Shown here: piece after piece, positions 36,819 through 44,450 of the stretch
Position numbering within the stretch: the stretch's first letter is position 1
Layout: each line of letters opens with the position of its first letter
From: G965276765 sp965276825
GTDB taxonomy: Bacteria; Actinomycetota; Acidimicrobiia; Acidimicrobiales; Palsa-688
Reading direction: 5' to 3'
DNA: 64,000 bases
NCBI GenBank assembly: GCA_965276825.1
Contig: OZ255630.1
Location: forward strand, 2,418,001-2,482,000
Position numbers and translations under genes: made by a program
Notes under the pieces: model-generated
Told to the model about the DNA's origin: nothing
Database searches by the model: none
What the model saw: only the letters and a program-made list of their open reading frames with translations

Positions 36819-36849
36819 CGACGGCCGACCCTTCTCGGGTCGGCCGTCG
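36819..36849 (+). terminator. Strong hairpin terminator after whiB
   Basis: A 13-bp perfect stem: CGACGGCCGACCC (36819-36831) with GGGTCGGCCGTCG (36837-36849), 5-nt loop TTCTC, followed by ATGATTCT. No long U-tract, as is common in high-G+C actinobacteria. Confidence 0.85.
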
Positions 36850-36923
36850 ATGATTCTACGCTCGCCCGCCTCGCCGATCGTCGTTGAGGCGGTTGTCGGT
36901 CAGGCAGGTGTCGCTCAGGCGGT

Positions 36924-36946
36924 GCCCGGTGCGGTCACCACCGGGC
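36924..36946 (-). terminator. Hairpin terminator after tatA
   Basis: GCCCGGTG (36924-36931) pairs with CACCGGGC (36939-36946) around a 7-nt loop, just past the tatA stop on the minus strand. Confidence 0.7.
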
Positions 36947-36950
36947 GGAC

Positions 36951-37319
36951 TCAGTTGGTGGCCGAGCCGCCCTTGAGGCGCTCGTCGAGCAGCGCCTCGA
37001 GCTCGGACTTGCTGATCGTCACCTTGTCGTCGGTGGGAGCGGCCGCCGCCGCCGGGGTCTGGGCCGGGACCGGGGCGGCGGCCGGGGGCGCCGGGGGAGC
37101 GGGCACAGGGGCGGCAGCGATCGGCGCCGGGGCGGCGGCGGTGGATGCGGCCTTGCGCGCGTCCTCCGCTTCCGCCTCCTCCTGCGCCTTGCGGAACTCC
37201 CGCCCGGCGCTGCCCACGTTGCGGGCGATCTTCGGGAGCTGGCTCCCGCCCACGAGGACCACCAGGATGACGACGACCACGATGCCGAGGTCTGGACCGA
37301 ACAAGTTACCGAGCAGCAT
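36951..37319 (-). CDS. tatA: Twin-arginine translocase TatA/TatE-type subunit
   Basis: 122 aa. N-terminal membrane helix (DLGIVVVVILVVLVGGSQLPKIAR) with the conserved LPKIAR hinge, then an amphipathic helix (NVGSAGREFRKAQEEAEAE) and a long Ala/Pro-rich tail ending in a short charged helix (SKSELEALLDERLKGG). It would form the Tat pore that exports folded proteins. No tatC is in the window, so the gene stands alone. Confidence 0.88.
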   Translation of the reverse strand: MLLGNLFGPDLGIVVVVILVVLVGGSQLPKIARNVGSAGREFRKAQEEAEAEDARKAASTAAAPAPIAAAPVPAPPAPPAAAPVPAQTPAAAAAPTDDKVTISKSELEALLDERLKGGSATN

Positions 37320-37404
37320 GGTGCCAGGCTAGCCGTAGTCGGCCGATTTGTGTCGCGCGGAGGGTGTGGGCCGCCTGGCGGCGGCGACCGAGGAGAGGAC
37401 CGGG

Positions 37405-38277
37405 GTGCTCGAAGCCGTCGTCAACGTCAGCGAGGGACGGGACCCGGCCGTCGTCGAGGCCGTGCGCGATGCCGCCGGGCCCACCGTGCTCGACGTGCAC
37501 CGCGACGCCGACCACCACCGGTCGGTCTTCACCCTCGCCGGGCCCGACGACGCGGTCGAGGCCGGCGTCCGGCAGCTGGCCTCGGCGGCCGTGACGCTGA
37601 CCGACCTGACCACCCACCGCGGGGCCCACCCGCGGATCGGAAGCCTCGACGTGGTCCCCTTCGTCGCCGTCGACGTGGTCGACGGCCGGGTGGTCGACGG
37701 CGACATCACCAGGGCCAAGGGGGCGAGGGACCGCTTCGCCGGGTGGGCGGCATCCGCCCTCGGCCTCCCGTGCTTCGTCTACGGGCCGCCGCCGGCACCG
37801 ACGCTCCCCGAGCTGCGCCGCTCCGCATGGCGATCTGCGTGGCCCGACCTCGGTCCACGCCGGCCCCACCCGAGCGCGGGAGCGGCGTGCGTCGGAGCCA
37901 GGCCGGTGCTCGTCGCCTACAACCTCTGGCTCGAGCAGCCCGACGTGGCCGCGGCCAGGCGCATCGCCGCCGGCCTCCGCTCACCCGAGGTCCGGGCCCT
38001 CGGCCTCGAGGTGGGGGACAAGGTCCAGGTGTCGTGCAACCTGATCGCCCCGTGGACCGTCGGCCCTGCGGTGGTCCACGACCGCGTCGCCAGCGAGACG
38101 TCCGTCGCCGCAGCCGAGCTCGTCGGCCTGTTGCCGGCCGCCCTGCTGGCGGACATCCCGCCGGCCAGGTGGGGGAAGCTCGACGTGGGACCCGAGAGGA
38201 CGCTCGAGGCCCGCCTGGAGAAGGCGGGCCTCGACGGGGGAAGGTTCGACGGGTGGGCAGCGCCGGGCTGCCCCTGA
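37405..38277 (+). CDS. Glutamate formiminotransferase (FTCD N-domain type)
   Basis: 290 aa. It transfers the formimino group from formiminoglutamate to tetrahydrofolate in histidine breakdown. Family segments: VVNVSEGRDPAVVEAV, DVHRDADHHRSVFTLAG, THRGAHPRIGSLDVVPFV, FVYGPPPAPTLPELRR and GARPVLVAYNLWL. Only the transferase half is present; the cyclodeaminase domain is absent, as in many bacteria. GTG 37405 chosen for its AGGAGAGG site 6-7 nt upstream and because the core starts right there. No other hut genes are nearby. Its stop is 5 nt from convergent whiB. Confidence 0.87.
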   Translation: MLEAVVNVSEGRDPAVVEAVRDAAGPTVLDVHRDADHHRSVFTLAGPDDAVEAGVRQLASAAVTLTDLTTHRGAHPRIGSLDVVPFVAVDVVDGRVVDGDITRAKGARDRFAGWAASALGLPCFVYGPPPAPTLPELRRSAWRSAWPDLGPRRPHPSAGAACVGARPVLVAYNLWLEQPDVAAARRIAAGLRSPEVRALGLEVGDKVQVSCNLIAPWTVGPAVVHDRVASETSVAAAELVGLLPAALLADIPPARWGKLDVGPERTLEARLEKAGLDGGRFDGWAAPGCP

Positions 38278-38282
38278 CGGTC

Positions 38283-38582
38283 CTAGGAGGCGGCCCCTCC
38301 GACGGCGCCGCCGGCGCGGCGCTCCACCGTCCTGCGCCGGCGGATCCGGCGGCGCTCCCGCTCGCTGAGGCCGCCCCAGATCCCGAACTTCTCACTGTTG
38401 GTCAAGGCGAACTCCAGGCAGTCCTCGCGGACCACGCAGCCGCGGCATACCTCCTTGGCCTCCCGCGTCGACGCACCCCGCTCGGGGAAGAACAAGTCGG
38501 GGTCGACGCCCATGCAGTTGGCCTGTCGCTGCCAGCTCCGGTCGGGCGTCTCACCCAGCAGCAGGTTTGCGATATCGGTCAC
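38283..38582 (-). CDS. WhiB-family iron-sulfur transcription factor (second copy)
   Basis: 99 aa. Cysteines in ANCMGVDPDLFFPERG and VCRGCVVREDCLEF (CxxC and CxxxxxC), then FGIWGGLSERERRRIRRRR and a basic/Ala tail. N-terminus MTDIANLLLGETPDRSWQ resembles WhiB1/WhiB-like developmental regulators. The 264 nt upstream to the VWA gene hold no gene I can support. Convergent with the formiminotransferase gene, 5 nt apart. Confidence 0.92.
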   Translation of the reverse strand: MTDIANLLLGETPDRSWQRQANCMGVDPDLFFPERGASTREAKEVCRGCVVREDCLEFALTNSEKFGIWGGLSERERRRIRRRRTVERRAGGAVGGAAS

Positions 38583-38846
38583 CGGTTGCTCCTCTCGATG
38601 GCACCGATGTAACTACAACGACGTGATTCTCATCCCGTGCGCCCGGCTTGGCAAGGGGGAATCCCCGATTTCTCGGTCGCGCCGTGCTACGGAGCACGCA
38701 TCGGAACCCTGGGGTTCCACAAGGGCCGGCGGACGCGGCGCCCAGTCGCGAGGTGGTGTCGCCCACGTCTGGGTGTCCACGGCCCGGATCCGCAACTCGG
38801 TGACCGGCGGGGACGGGCCTCCGCTTCTCGGGTGGCCCCGCCGCCC

Positions 38847-40865
38847 TCAGGCCGGGCGTCGGGCCGATCCGCGCGTGGTGCGGCGCTGGTCGAGGAAGTC
38901 GACGAGCACGTAGTCGCCGAGGGACTCGGGTGTGGTGTAGAAGGCGCGGCCCTTGTTGATCCGGCCGATCTGCTCGACGAACCCGCGCAGGTCGGGGGTG
39001 ACGTCGAGCACGAAGGTGTTGATCGTGATCCGCTCCCTGGTGCAGCGCATCACCTCGGCGAGGGTGGCCTCGAGGGTCTCCCTGACCGGCGGGTAGTTGA
39101 AGAACGGCGACCCGTCGGCGCGGAGGTGGGCGGTCGGCTCGCCGTCGGTGATCATGATCACCTGCTTTGTGCCACCCTGCCGGGCCAGCATCCGCCGGGC
39201 GAGGGTCAGGGCGTGGTGGATGTTGGTCCCGTAGGTGTAGTCCCAGGACACCTCGGGGAGCTGCGCAGGAGTCAATTCCCTGGCCAGCTCGCCGAAGCCC
39301 ACCAGGCCCAGGTAATCGGTCGGGAACTGCCCGGTGATGAGGGTGTGCAGCGCCATGGCCACCTTCTTGGCGGGCAGGAAGTTTTGCCGGAACTCCATGG
39401 AGAGCGACAGATCGAGGGCCAGGACCGTGGAGGTCCTGGTGAGGGTCTCGGTGCGCTCGACCTCGAAGTCGTCGGGATCGAGCCTGACCGGGGTCCCCGC
39501 GCCGCTCCGGCCGACGGCGTTGCGGACCGTCCGCTCGATCGACAGGTTGAAGGGATCACCCCAGGAATAGGGCTTGGTGTCGAAGGTCCGCTCGTGGCCG
39601 AGGCCGACGGCGTCGACCTGGTGGCGTCCCATCCGGTCCTTCACGAGCCGGGAGAACAGGTCGGACAGGGCCTTCTGGCCGATCGCCCGGAGACCTCTCG
39701 GGGTGAGCTCGAGGCGCCCCTCACGCTGGTCGATCAGGCCGGCCTGCTGCAGCTCGCGCGCCAACCGGGCCAGCTGCTCGAGTGACCCGGCGGCGTCGGC
39801 GCCGAGGAGCTCGGCGGCGCGGTCGATGTCGATCTCGGAGAGCGCGGCGGGGTTGGATGCCTGCGACATCATGGCCTCGAGCTGGTCGAGGTCGCCGAGC
39901 TGGTTCATCAGCGTGGCACCCTGCACCATGCCGAGCGGCTCACCCCCGCGGCCGCCCTCCCTGGCCTGACCCCAGTCGAGGGAGGGGAACGCCTGTTGCA
40001 GGTTGCCCGAGAGCCGCTCCATCTGCCAGCGCAGGTCCATGTCCTCGAGCAGGGAGTCGGAGAGGGCCTGCAGCTGGGCCCGCTGCTCGGGGGTCATCGA
40101 GTTGAGGAGCTGCTGCATGGCCGCCATCTGCCTGGCCATCGACTCGAGCAGCGCGTCGAGGGTCTGGGGGTCGCCAGGCACCATGTCCCCGTAGCGCTCC
40201 ATGAACTCCTCGAACATCCGGTCCGTGTCCTGACCCTGCTCCCTCGCCTCGAGCATGGCGTTGAGATCGTTGACCATGTCCTTGGTCCGCTGCAGGGCCT
40301 CGGGGGAGACGTCGCTCATGGCCTCGGACATCTGGTTGAACTGGCTCTGCAGCAGCTCGGAGCGCAACTCGTCGAGGAGCGCCTCGAAGTCCTGCCTGGC
40401 CTGGCTGCTGGTCCAGTCGTGGTGCTGGAGTGACTCGACCTGGCCGGCCAGGTCCGGTGGCAGCAGGTCGAGGGACATGCGCCGCTCCGTCGCCGCCGAC
40501 TCGGCGATCTCCTGGCGGCGCTGATCCCCTGAGCGGCTGGCCTGGTCGACGAGGTCGTCGATGGCCCTGCGCTCGGCGTCCACCACCTCGCCGAGACGTC
40601 GGGCGATGTCCTCGTAGGGGCCGCCCAGGTCGTGGCGCTCCATCATCTCCCGGCGACGCTCCCGCAGCTGCTCGAGCAGCTCCCGCATCCCCTCGACCCG
40701 TCGGCCGTCACGGTCCTCGAACCCGCGCTGCATGAGGCGCCGCAGCGCCTGGTTGAGGTCGCCGTGGTAGAGGAGCTCGTCGCTCAGCTCGTCGAGCACG
40801 TCGTCGGCCCCGAAGTCGAAGCCGGACTGCGTGCCGTCCCATCGCGAGTAGGAGAACCGTCCCAT
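38847..40865 (-). CDS. VWA-domain protein (partner of the MoxR-type ATPase)
   Basis: 672 aa. The N-terminal two thirds are helical and rich in Glu, Gln, Met and Arg. The C-terminal von Willebrand A domain (about 470-660) has the MIDAS motif LALDLSLSMEF (DxSxS), the Thr-type position near TNIHHALTLA and the Asp in IMITDGEPTAH. Proteins of this build work with MoxR/ChlI-like AAA ATPases in metal insertion or complex maturation; the ATPase gene is at 42875-44275. ATG 6 nt after TACCCT (leaderless). Confidence 0.88.
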   Translation of the reverse strand: MGRFSYSRWDGTQSGFDFGADDVLDELSDELLYHGDLNQALRRLMQRGFEDRDGRRVEGMRELLEQLRERRREMMERHDLGGPYEDIARRLGEVVDAERRAIDDLVDQASRSGDQRRQEIAESAATERRMSLDLLPPDLAGQVESLQHHDWTSSQARQDFEALLDELRSELLQSQFNQMSEAMSDVSPEALQRTKDMVNDLNAMLEAREQGQDTDRMFEEFMERYGDMVPGDPQTLDALLESMARQMAAMQQLLNSMTPEQRAQLQALSDSLLEDMDLRWQMERLSGNLQQAFPSLDWGQAREGGRGGEPLGMVQGATLMNQLGDLDQLEAMMSQASNPAALSEIDIDRAAELLGADAAGSLEQLARLARELQQAGLIDQREGRLELTPRGLRAIGQKALSDLFSRLVKDRMGRHQVDAVGLGHERTFDTKPYSWGDPFNLSIERTVRNAVGRSGAGTPVRLDPDDFEVERTETLTRTSTVLALDLSLSMEFRQNFLPAKKVAMALHTLITGQFPTDYLGLVGFGELARELTPAQLPEVSWDYTYGTNIHHALTLARRMLARQGGTKQVIMITDGEPTAHLRADGSPFFNYPPVRETLEATLAEVMRCTRERITINTFVLDVTPDLRGFVEQIGRINKGRAFYTTPESLGDYVLVDFLDQRRTTRGSARRPA

Positions 40866-40938
40866 GGGTCGAGGGTAGGGCAGGTCGACCGCTACCGACG
40901 GCGGCCTGAGCCTCGGGGCGGCGACTGCATGACGCCGG

Positions 40939-41901
40939 TCAGCCTGCGCCGGGCAGGGTGGCGACGGTCGAGGGCGGGGGCGCCGTGACGTGGACGCTGA
41001 CCCCGAACGAGACGATGTCGATCGAGGCGACCACGGCCTCCCGGGTCCGGGCGACCGTGTAGCGCTCGGTCAGCCTGCGCACCCGGCCCTGCGCGTCGAT
41101 CCACACCTCGACCGGGATCGCCGACACTCCGGTCGCCGCGGCCTCGCGGCGCAGGGTGGCGGCGACGCCTGCGGGCTCGGATGCCGCCACCCTGGCGATG
41201 TCGATCACGGCGGTGTAGGCGTGGGTGGCGACGTCGTCGACCGTGGCCGACCCCACCGGGACGACGTTGGTCGCCGCACCGGCCACCACCTCGAGGGCCT
41301 GGGGTGGATCGGCGGTGAGGCCACCTGTGCCGCCGGTCGTGCCGGCGAGGGCGCTTCCGGAAGAGGCGATCCACGACTTGCCGTGGCCGAGGATCCCCGC
41401 AGATGGAAGCCGCACGTACACCGTGGTGCCGACGAGTCGCTCGACCGAGACCATCCGCTGGCCCTGTGCGGAGCTCGTCACGGCGGCCTGCCCCCGGTAC
41501 GGCGGGGAGAACGTGAAGGTCCCGGATCCGCCGAGGGTCACCCGTCCGGTCGCCACCTGGACCGACCCGTGCAGGACCACGGACCCCGACCCGGCCGCCA
41601 CCGTCCGGACGTAGGCATCGGCCAGCACGGCGCTGCCCGACGGCGAGGTCGCCGGCGGCCGGAACGGCGTGGTGGTCGGCGGCGTGGTGGCGGTCGACGT
41701 CGAGGTGGCCGCCCCGCTCGGTCCCGTCGTCGGCGAGGGCTGCGTCGGTCCCGGACCCGGCACCGTGGTCACCGGTCCGGCGGCCCCCGTGGTGGGCGAG
41801 GTCGCCGGGGCTGCGCCGAGGGGGGCGCGGTGGTCGGAGCCGCAGGCGGCGAGCAGCCCGATGGCCGCCGCGGCGCCCACCACCGCGAGTGACCTGCTCA
41901 T
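40939..41901 (-). CDS. Lipoprotein, LppX/LprG-like
   Basis: 320 aa. Signal peptide MSRSLAVVGAAAAIGLLAAC has a clear lipobox (LLAAC), followed by a Thr/Pro/Gly-rich linker of about 70 residues. The globular domain (about 95-315) alternates beta strands (SVVLHGSVQVATGRVTLGGSGTFTF) and contains VEVWIDAQGRVRRLTERY near the end, as in LppX/LprAFG lipid-binding lipoproteins. The family link is moderate. ATG 41901 has GGAGG 6 nt upstream. It sits between the VWA and nei2 genes. Confidence 0.75.
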   Translation of the reverse strand: MSRSLAVVGAAAAIGLLAACGSDHRAPLGAAPATSPTTGAAGPVTTVPGPGPTQPSPTTGPSGAATSTSTATTPPTTTPFRPPATSPSGSAVLADAYVRTVAAGSGSVVLHGSVQVATGRVTLGGSGTFTFSPPYRGQAAVTSSAQGQRMVSVERLVGTTVYVRLPSAGILGHGKSWIASSGSALAGTTGGTGGLTADPPQALEVVAGAATNVVPVGSATVDDVATHAYTAVIDIARVAASEPAGVAATLRREAAATGVSAIPVEVWIDAQGRVRRLTERYTVARTREAVVASIDIVSFGVSVHVTAPPPSTVATLPGAG

Positions 41902-41992
41902 CGCCACCTCCCGTCCGCCGTGGCTCGACCCTACCCAGGCGATCCCGTCACGGAAATAGGCGTTGGTCCGCGCCGGCGGCCACGCTGGGCCG

Positions 41993-42781
41993 ATGCCCGA
42001 AGGCCACACCGTCCACCGCATCGCCAGGGACCACATCAAGGATCTCGGTGGCCAGCACCTGCGGGTCACGTCGCCGCAGGGTCGGTTCGAGGCGGGTGCG
42101 AGGAGGATCGACGGTCGGGTGCTGCGCTCCGTGGACGCCTGGGGCAAGCACCTCTTCTACCGGTTCGACGACGACGAGACCGCCCTGCACATCCACCTGG
42201 GGCTCTACGGCAAGTTCTGGCGCCATCCGGCGCCGGGGGGCGCAACCCACCGCCAAGTGAGGATCCGGATGGACGGTGAGGTGGTGGGGTTCGACCTCAC
42301 CGGTCCGACGGCGTGTGAGCTGATGGATCCCGACGTGGCGCAGGCGGTGGTCGACCGCCTCGGCCCCGACCCCATCCGCAGGGGCGCCGACGGCGACCGG
42401 GCCTGGGTCAAGGTGGCCAAGCGCAAGGCGCCCATCGGGGTGGTGGTCATGGACCAGTCGGTCGTGGCCGGCGTCGGCAACGTGTACCGGGCGGAGACCC
42501 TGTTCCTCCACGGGCTGCACCCGGAGCGGCCGAGCTCGTCCCTCGGCCACGGGGAGTGGACGGCGCTCTGGGACACGATCGTCCGACTCATGCGGGACGG
42601 GGTGCGAGCCAGGCGCATCGTCACCGTCGACCGCCACGACCCGTGCGTCGACGACGGCCGGCAGCGCTACGTGTACAAGCAGCTCCACTGCGCCCGCTGC
42701 GGCACCGGGGTCCGCCGCTGGGATCTGGCCGGCCGGTGGGCCTACGCGTGCGAGCACTGCCAGCCGCCCTGGACCGGGTGA
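41993..42781 (+). CDS. nei2: Fpg/Nei-family DNA glycosylase (Nei2-like)
   Basis: 262 aa. Excises oxidised bases and nicks the site. The chemistry needs Pro as the first residue after Met removal, so MPEGHTVHRIA at 41993 fixes the start. Other marks: Lys in AWGKHLFYRF, the helix-two-turn-helix VVMDQSVVAGVGNVYRAETLFLHGLHP and the C-terminal zinc finger (CARCGTGVRRW...CEHC). The MPEGHT rather than MPELPE start points to the Nei2 branch. The stop codon region is repeated three more times downstream. Confidence 0.93.
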   Translation: MPEGHTVHRIARDHIKDLGGQHLRVTSPQGRFEAGARRIDGRVLRSVDAWGKHLFYRFDDDETALHIHLGLYGKFWRHPAPGGATHRQVRIRMDGEVVGFDLTGPTACELMDPDVAQAVVDRLGPDPIRRGADGDRAWVKVAKRKAPIGVVVMDQSVVAGVGNVYRAETLFLHGLHPERPSSSLGHGEWTALWDTIVRLMRDGVRARRIVTVDRHDPCVDDGRQRYVYKQLHCARCGTGVRRWDLAGRWAYACEHCQPPWTG

Positions 42782-42874
42782 GGCCGGTCCCGTCGACCCA
42801 GACCGGGTGAGGCCGGTCCCGTCGACCCAGACCGGGTGAGGCCGGTCCCGTCGACCCAGACCGGGTGAAGCCGG
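42773..42874. repeat. 29-bp tandem repeat carrying the nei2 stop codon
   Basis: Units start at 42773, 42802 and 42831 (29 bp each), with a partial fourth at 42860. Each begins ACCGGGTGAGGCCGG, i.e. the last two nei2 codons, the TGA and the next bases. GACCGG and CCGGTC in each unit can form a hairpin. The array fills the whole 93-nt gap to the convergent MoxR stop. Confidence 0.95.
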
Positions 42875-44275
42875 TCAGCGGGCCCGGTAGGTCGCCCTGG
42901 CGCCGCTCGACTCCTTGTTGAGCCGCTTGGAGAGGTGGAGGCCCTCGAGGACGAACTCGACCGCGGCGGCGACCGCAGGGGCCGACTCGCTACCGGCGAG
43001 GGAGACCACCGCCGAGCGCAGCGCGGGCACCGTGGCCAGCGCCTCGACCAACGTCGACGAAGCCACGTCGTCACCGGCGTGGACCACGCTCCCCTCGTCG
43101 AAGGCGGTGACTGCGTCGCGCACCGTGTCGAGCGGGACCCGCTCCTTGAACACGGTCAGGACGGCCTGGCGCACCAGTCGCTCGACGACCAGCCCGTCCC
43201 TGCCCTCGTCGATCGCCTCGATCTCGATCTTGCCCGAGGTCGAGGCGGCGATGGCGCCGAGGTCGCTCACCCTGGCCACCCCCTGGGTCTCGCCCAGCCG
43301 GAGGGCCCTCCGGCCGGCGGCCGCCCCCAGCGTCTCGTAGTTGGCCACGCTGAGGCGCACCGAGACGCCGGAACGCTGGTTGACGTGCGGGCTCTGCCTC
43401 GCCAACTGGGACAGCACGGCGACGACCTCGGCGAGGTACGCCGGGACGTCGACCTCGACGCCGAGACCGTCGAGCGGGGTCGCCTCCTGGCGGATGACGG
43501 CGATCTCGGTGTCGACCTCGAGGGGGTAGTGGGTGCGGATCTGAGCACCGAAGCGGTCCTTGAGCGGGGTGATGATCCGACCGCGGTTGGTGTAGTCCTC
43601 CGGGTTGGCCGACGCAACCAGCATGACGTCGAGCGGCAGGCGGATCTTGTACCCGCGGATCTGGACGTCGCGCTCCTCGAGGACGTTGAGCAGGCCCACC
43701 TGGATGCGCTCCGCCAGGTCGGGGAGCTCGTTGATGGCGAAGATCCCACGGTTGGTCCGGGGCACCAGGCCGTAGTGGAGCGTCAGCTCGTCGGAGAGGT
43801 AGCGACCCTCCGCCACCTTGATGGGGTCGACCTCGCCGATCAGGTCCGCGATCGAGGTGTCCGGCGTGGCCAGCTTCTCGCCGTACCTGGTGTCGCGGTG
43901 CATCCACTCGATCGGAGTGTCGTCGCCCCGCTCTGCGACCAGATCCCTGGCGTGGCGGGAGACGGGCGAGTAGGGGTCGTCGAGGATCTCGGAGCCGGCC
44001 ACGACCGGGGTCCACTCGTCGAGCAGCTCGGTGAGCGAGCGGATCATCCGCGTCTTGGCCTGCCCCCGCTCGCCGAGGAAGATGATGTCGTGACCGGCGA
44101 TCAGCGCCGTCTCGATCTGGGGCAGCACGGTGTCCTCGTAGCCGAGGACACCGTCGACGACCGGCTTACCTGCGGCGATGCGCCTCGCGGCGTTGCGCCG
44201 AACCTCCTCTTTGACCGGGACCGAGACCCATCCCGAGTCGCGGAGTTGTCCGAGGGTGGCGGGTCGGGAGCTCAT
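42875..44275 (-). CDS. MoxR/ChlI-type AAA+ ATPase
   Basis: 466 aa. Walker A-type loop FLGERGQAKTRMI, Walker B and sensor regions GIFAINELPDLAERIQVGLLNVLEE and LVASANPEDYTNRGRIITPLKDRF match magnesium-chelatase subunit I-like MoxR ATPases. Such ATPases act with VWA proteins to mature metalloenzymes or other complexes; the VWA partner lies 2 kb away on the same strand. ATG 6 nt after TAGCGT, so it has its own leaderless promoter. Confidence 0.9.
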   Translation of the reverse strand: MSSRPATLGQLRDSGWVSVPVKEEVRRNAARRIAAGKPVVDGVLGYEDTVLPQIETALIAGHDIIFLGERGQAKTRMIRSLTELLDEWTPVVAGSEILDDPYSPVSRHARDLVAERGDDTPIEWMHRDTRYGEKLATPDTSIADLIGEVDPIKVAEGRYLSDELTLHYGLVPRTNRGIFAINELPDLAERIQVGLLNVLEERDVQIRGYKIRLPLDVMLVASANPEDYTNRGRIITPLKDRFGAQIRTHYPLEVDTEIAVIRQEATPLDGLGVEVDVPAYLAEVVAVLSQLARQSPHVNQRSGVSVRLSVANYETLGAAAGRRALRLGETQGVARVSDLGAIAASTSGKIEIEAIDEGRDGLVVERLVRQAVLTVFKERVPLDTVRDAVTAFDEGSVVHAGDDVASSTLVEALATVPALRSAVVSLAGSESAPAVAAAVEFVLEGLHLSKRLNKESSGARATYRAR

Positions 44276-44450
44276 GGCGGCACGCTACCGCCGGGCCCCC
44301 CCGAAACCGTCCCGTGCCCGGGGTGGCGGACGACGCCGCTGAGGGCGGAACGCGTGGCGAAGGAGGAAAGCCGACAGGTTCGGTTGCACAACAGGCACCC
44401 AGGGACGCAAGCTGGGAGATGGCGACCCCCGAGGTCGTGACGATCGGCCC

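Noticed and set aside
44290..44450. c-di-GMP-I (GEMM) riboswitch
   Set aside because: Only the short GGGACGCAA match is present; the conserved receptor and second helix are not found. Kept as a low-interest finding, not a feature.
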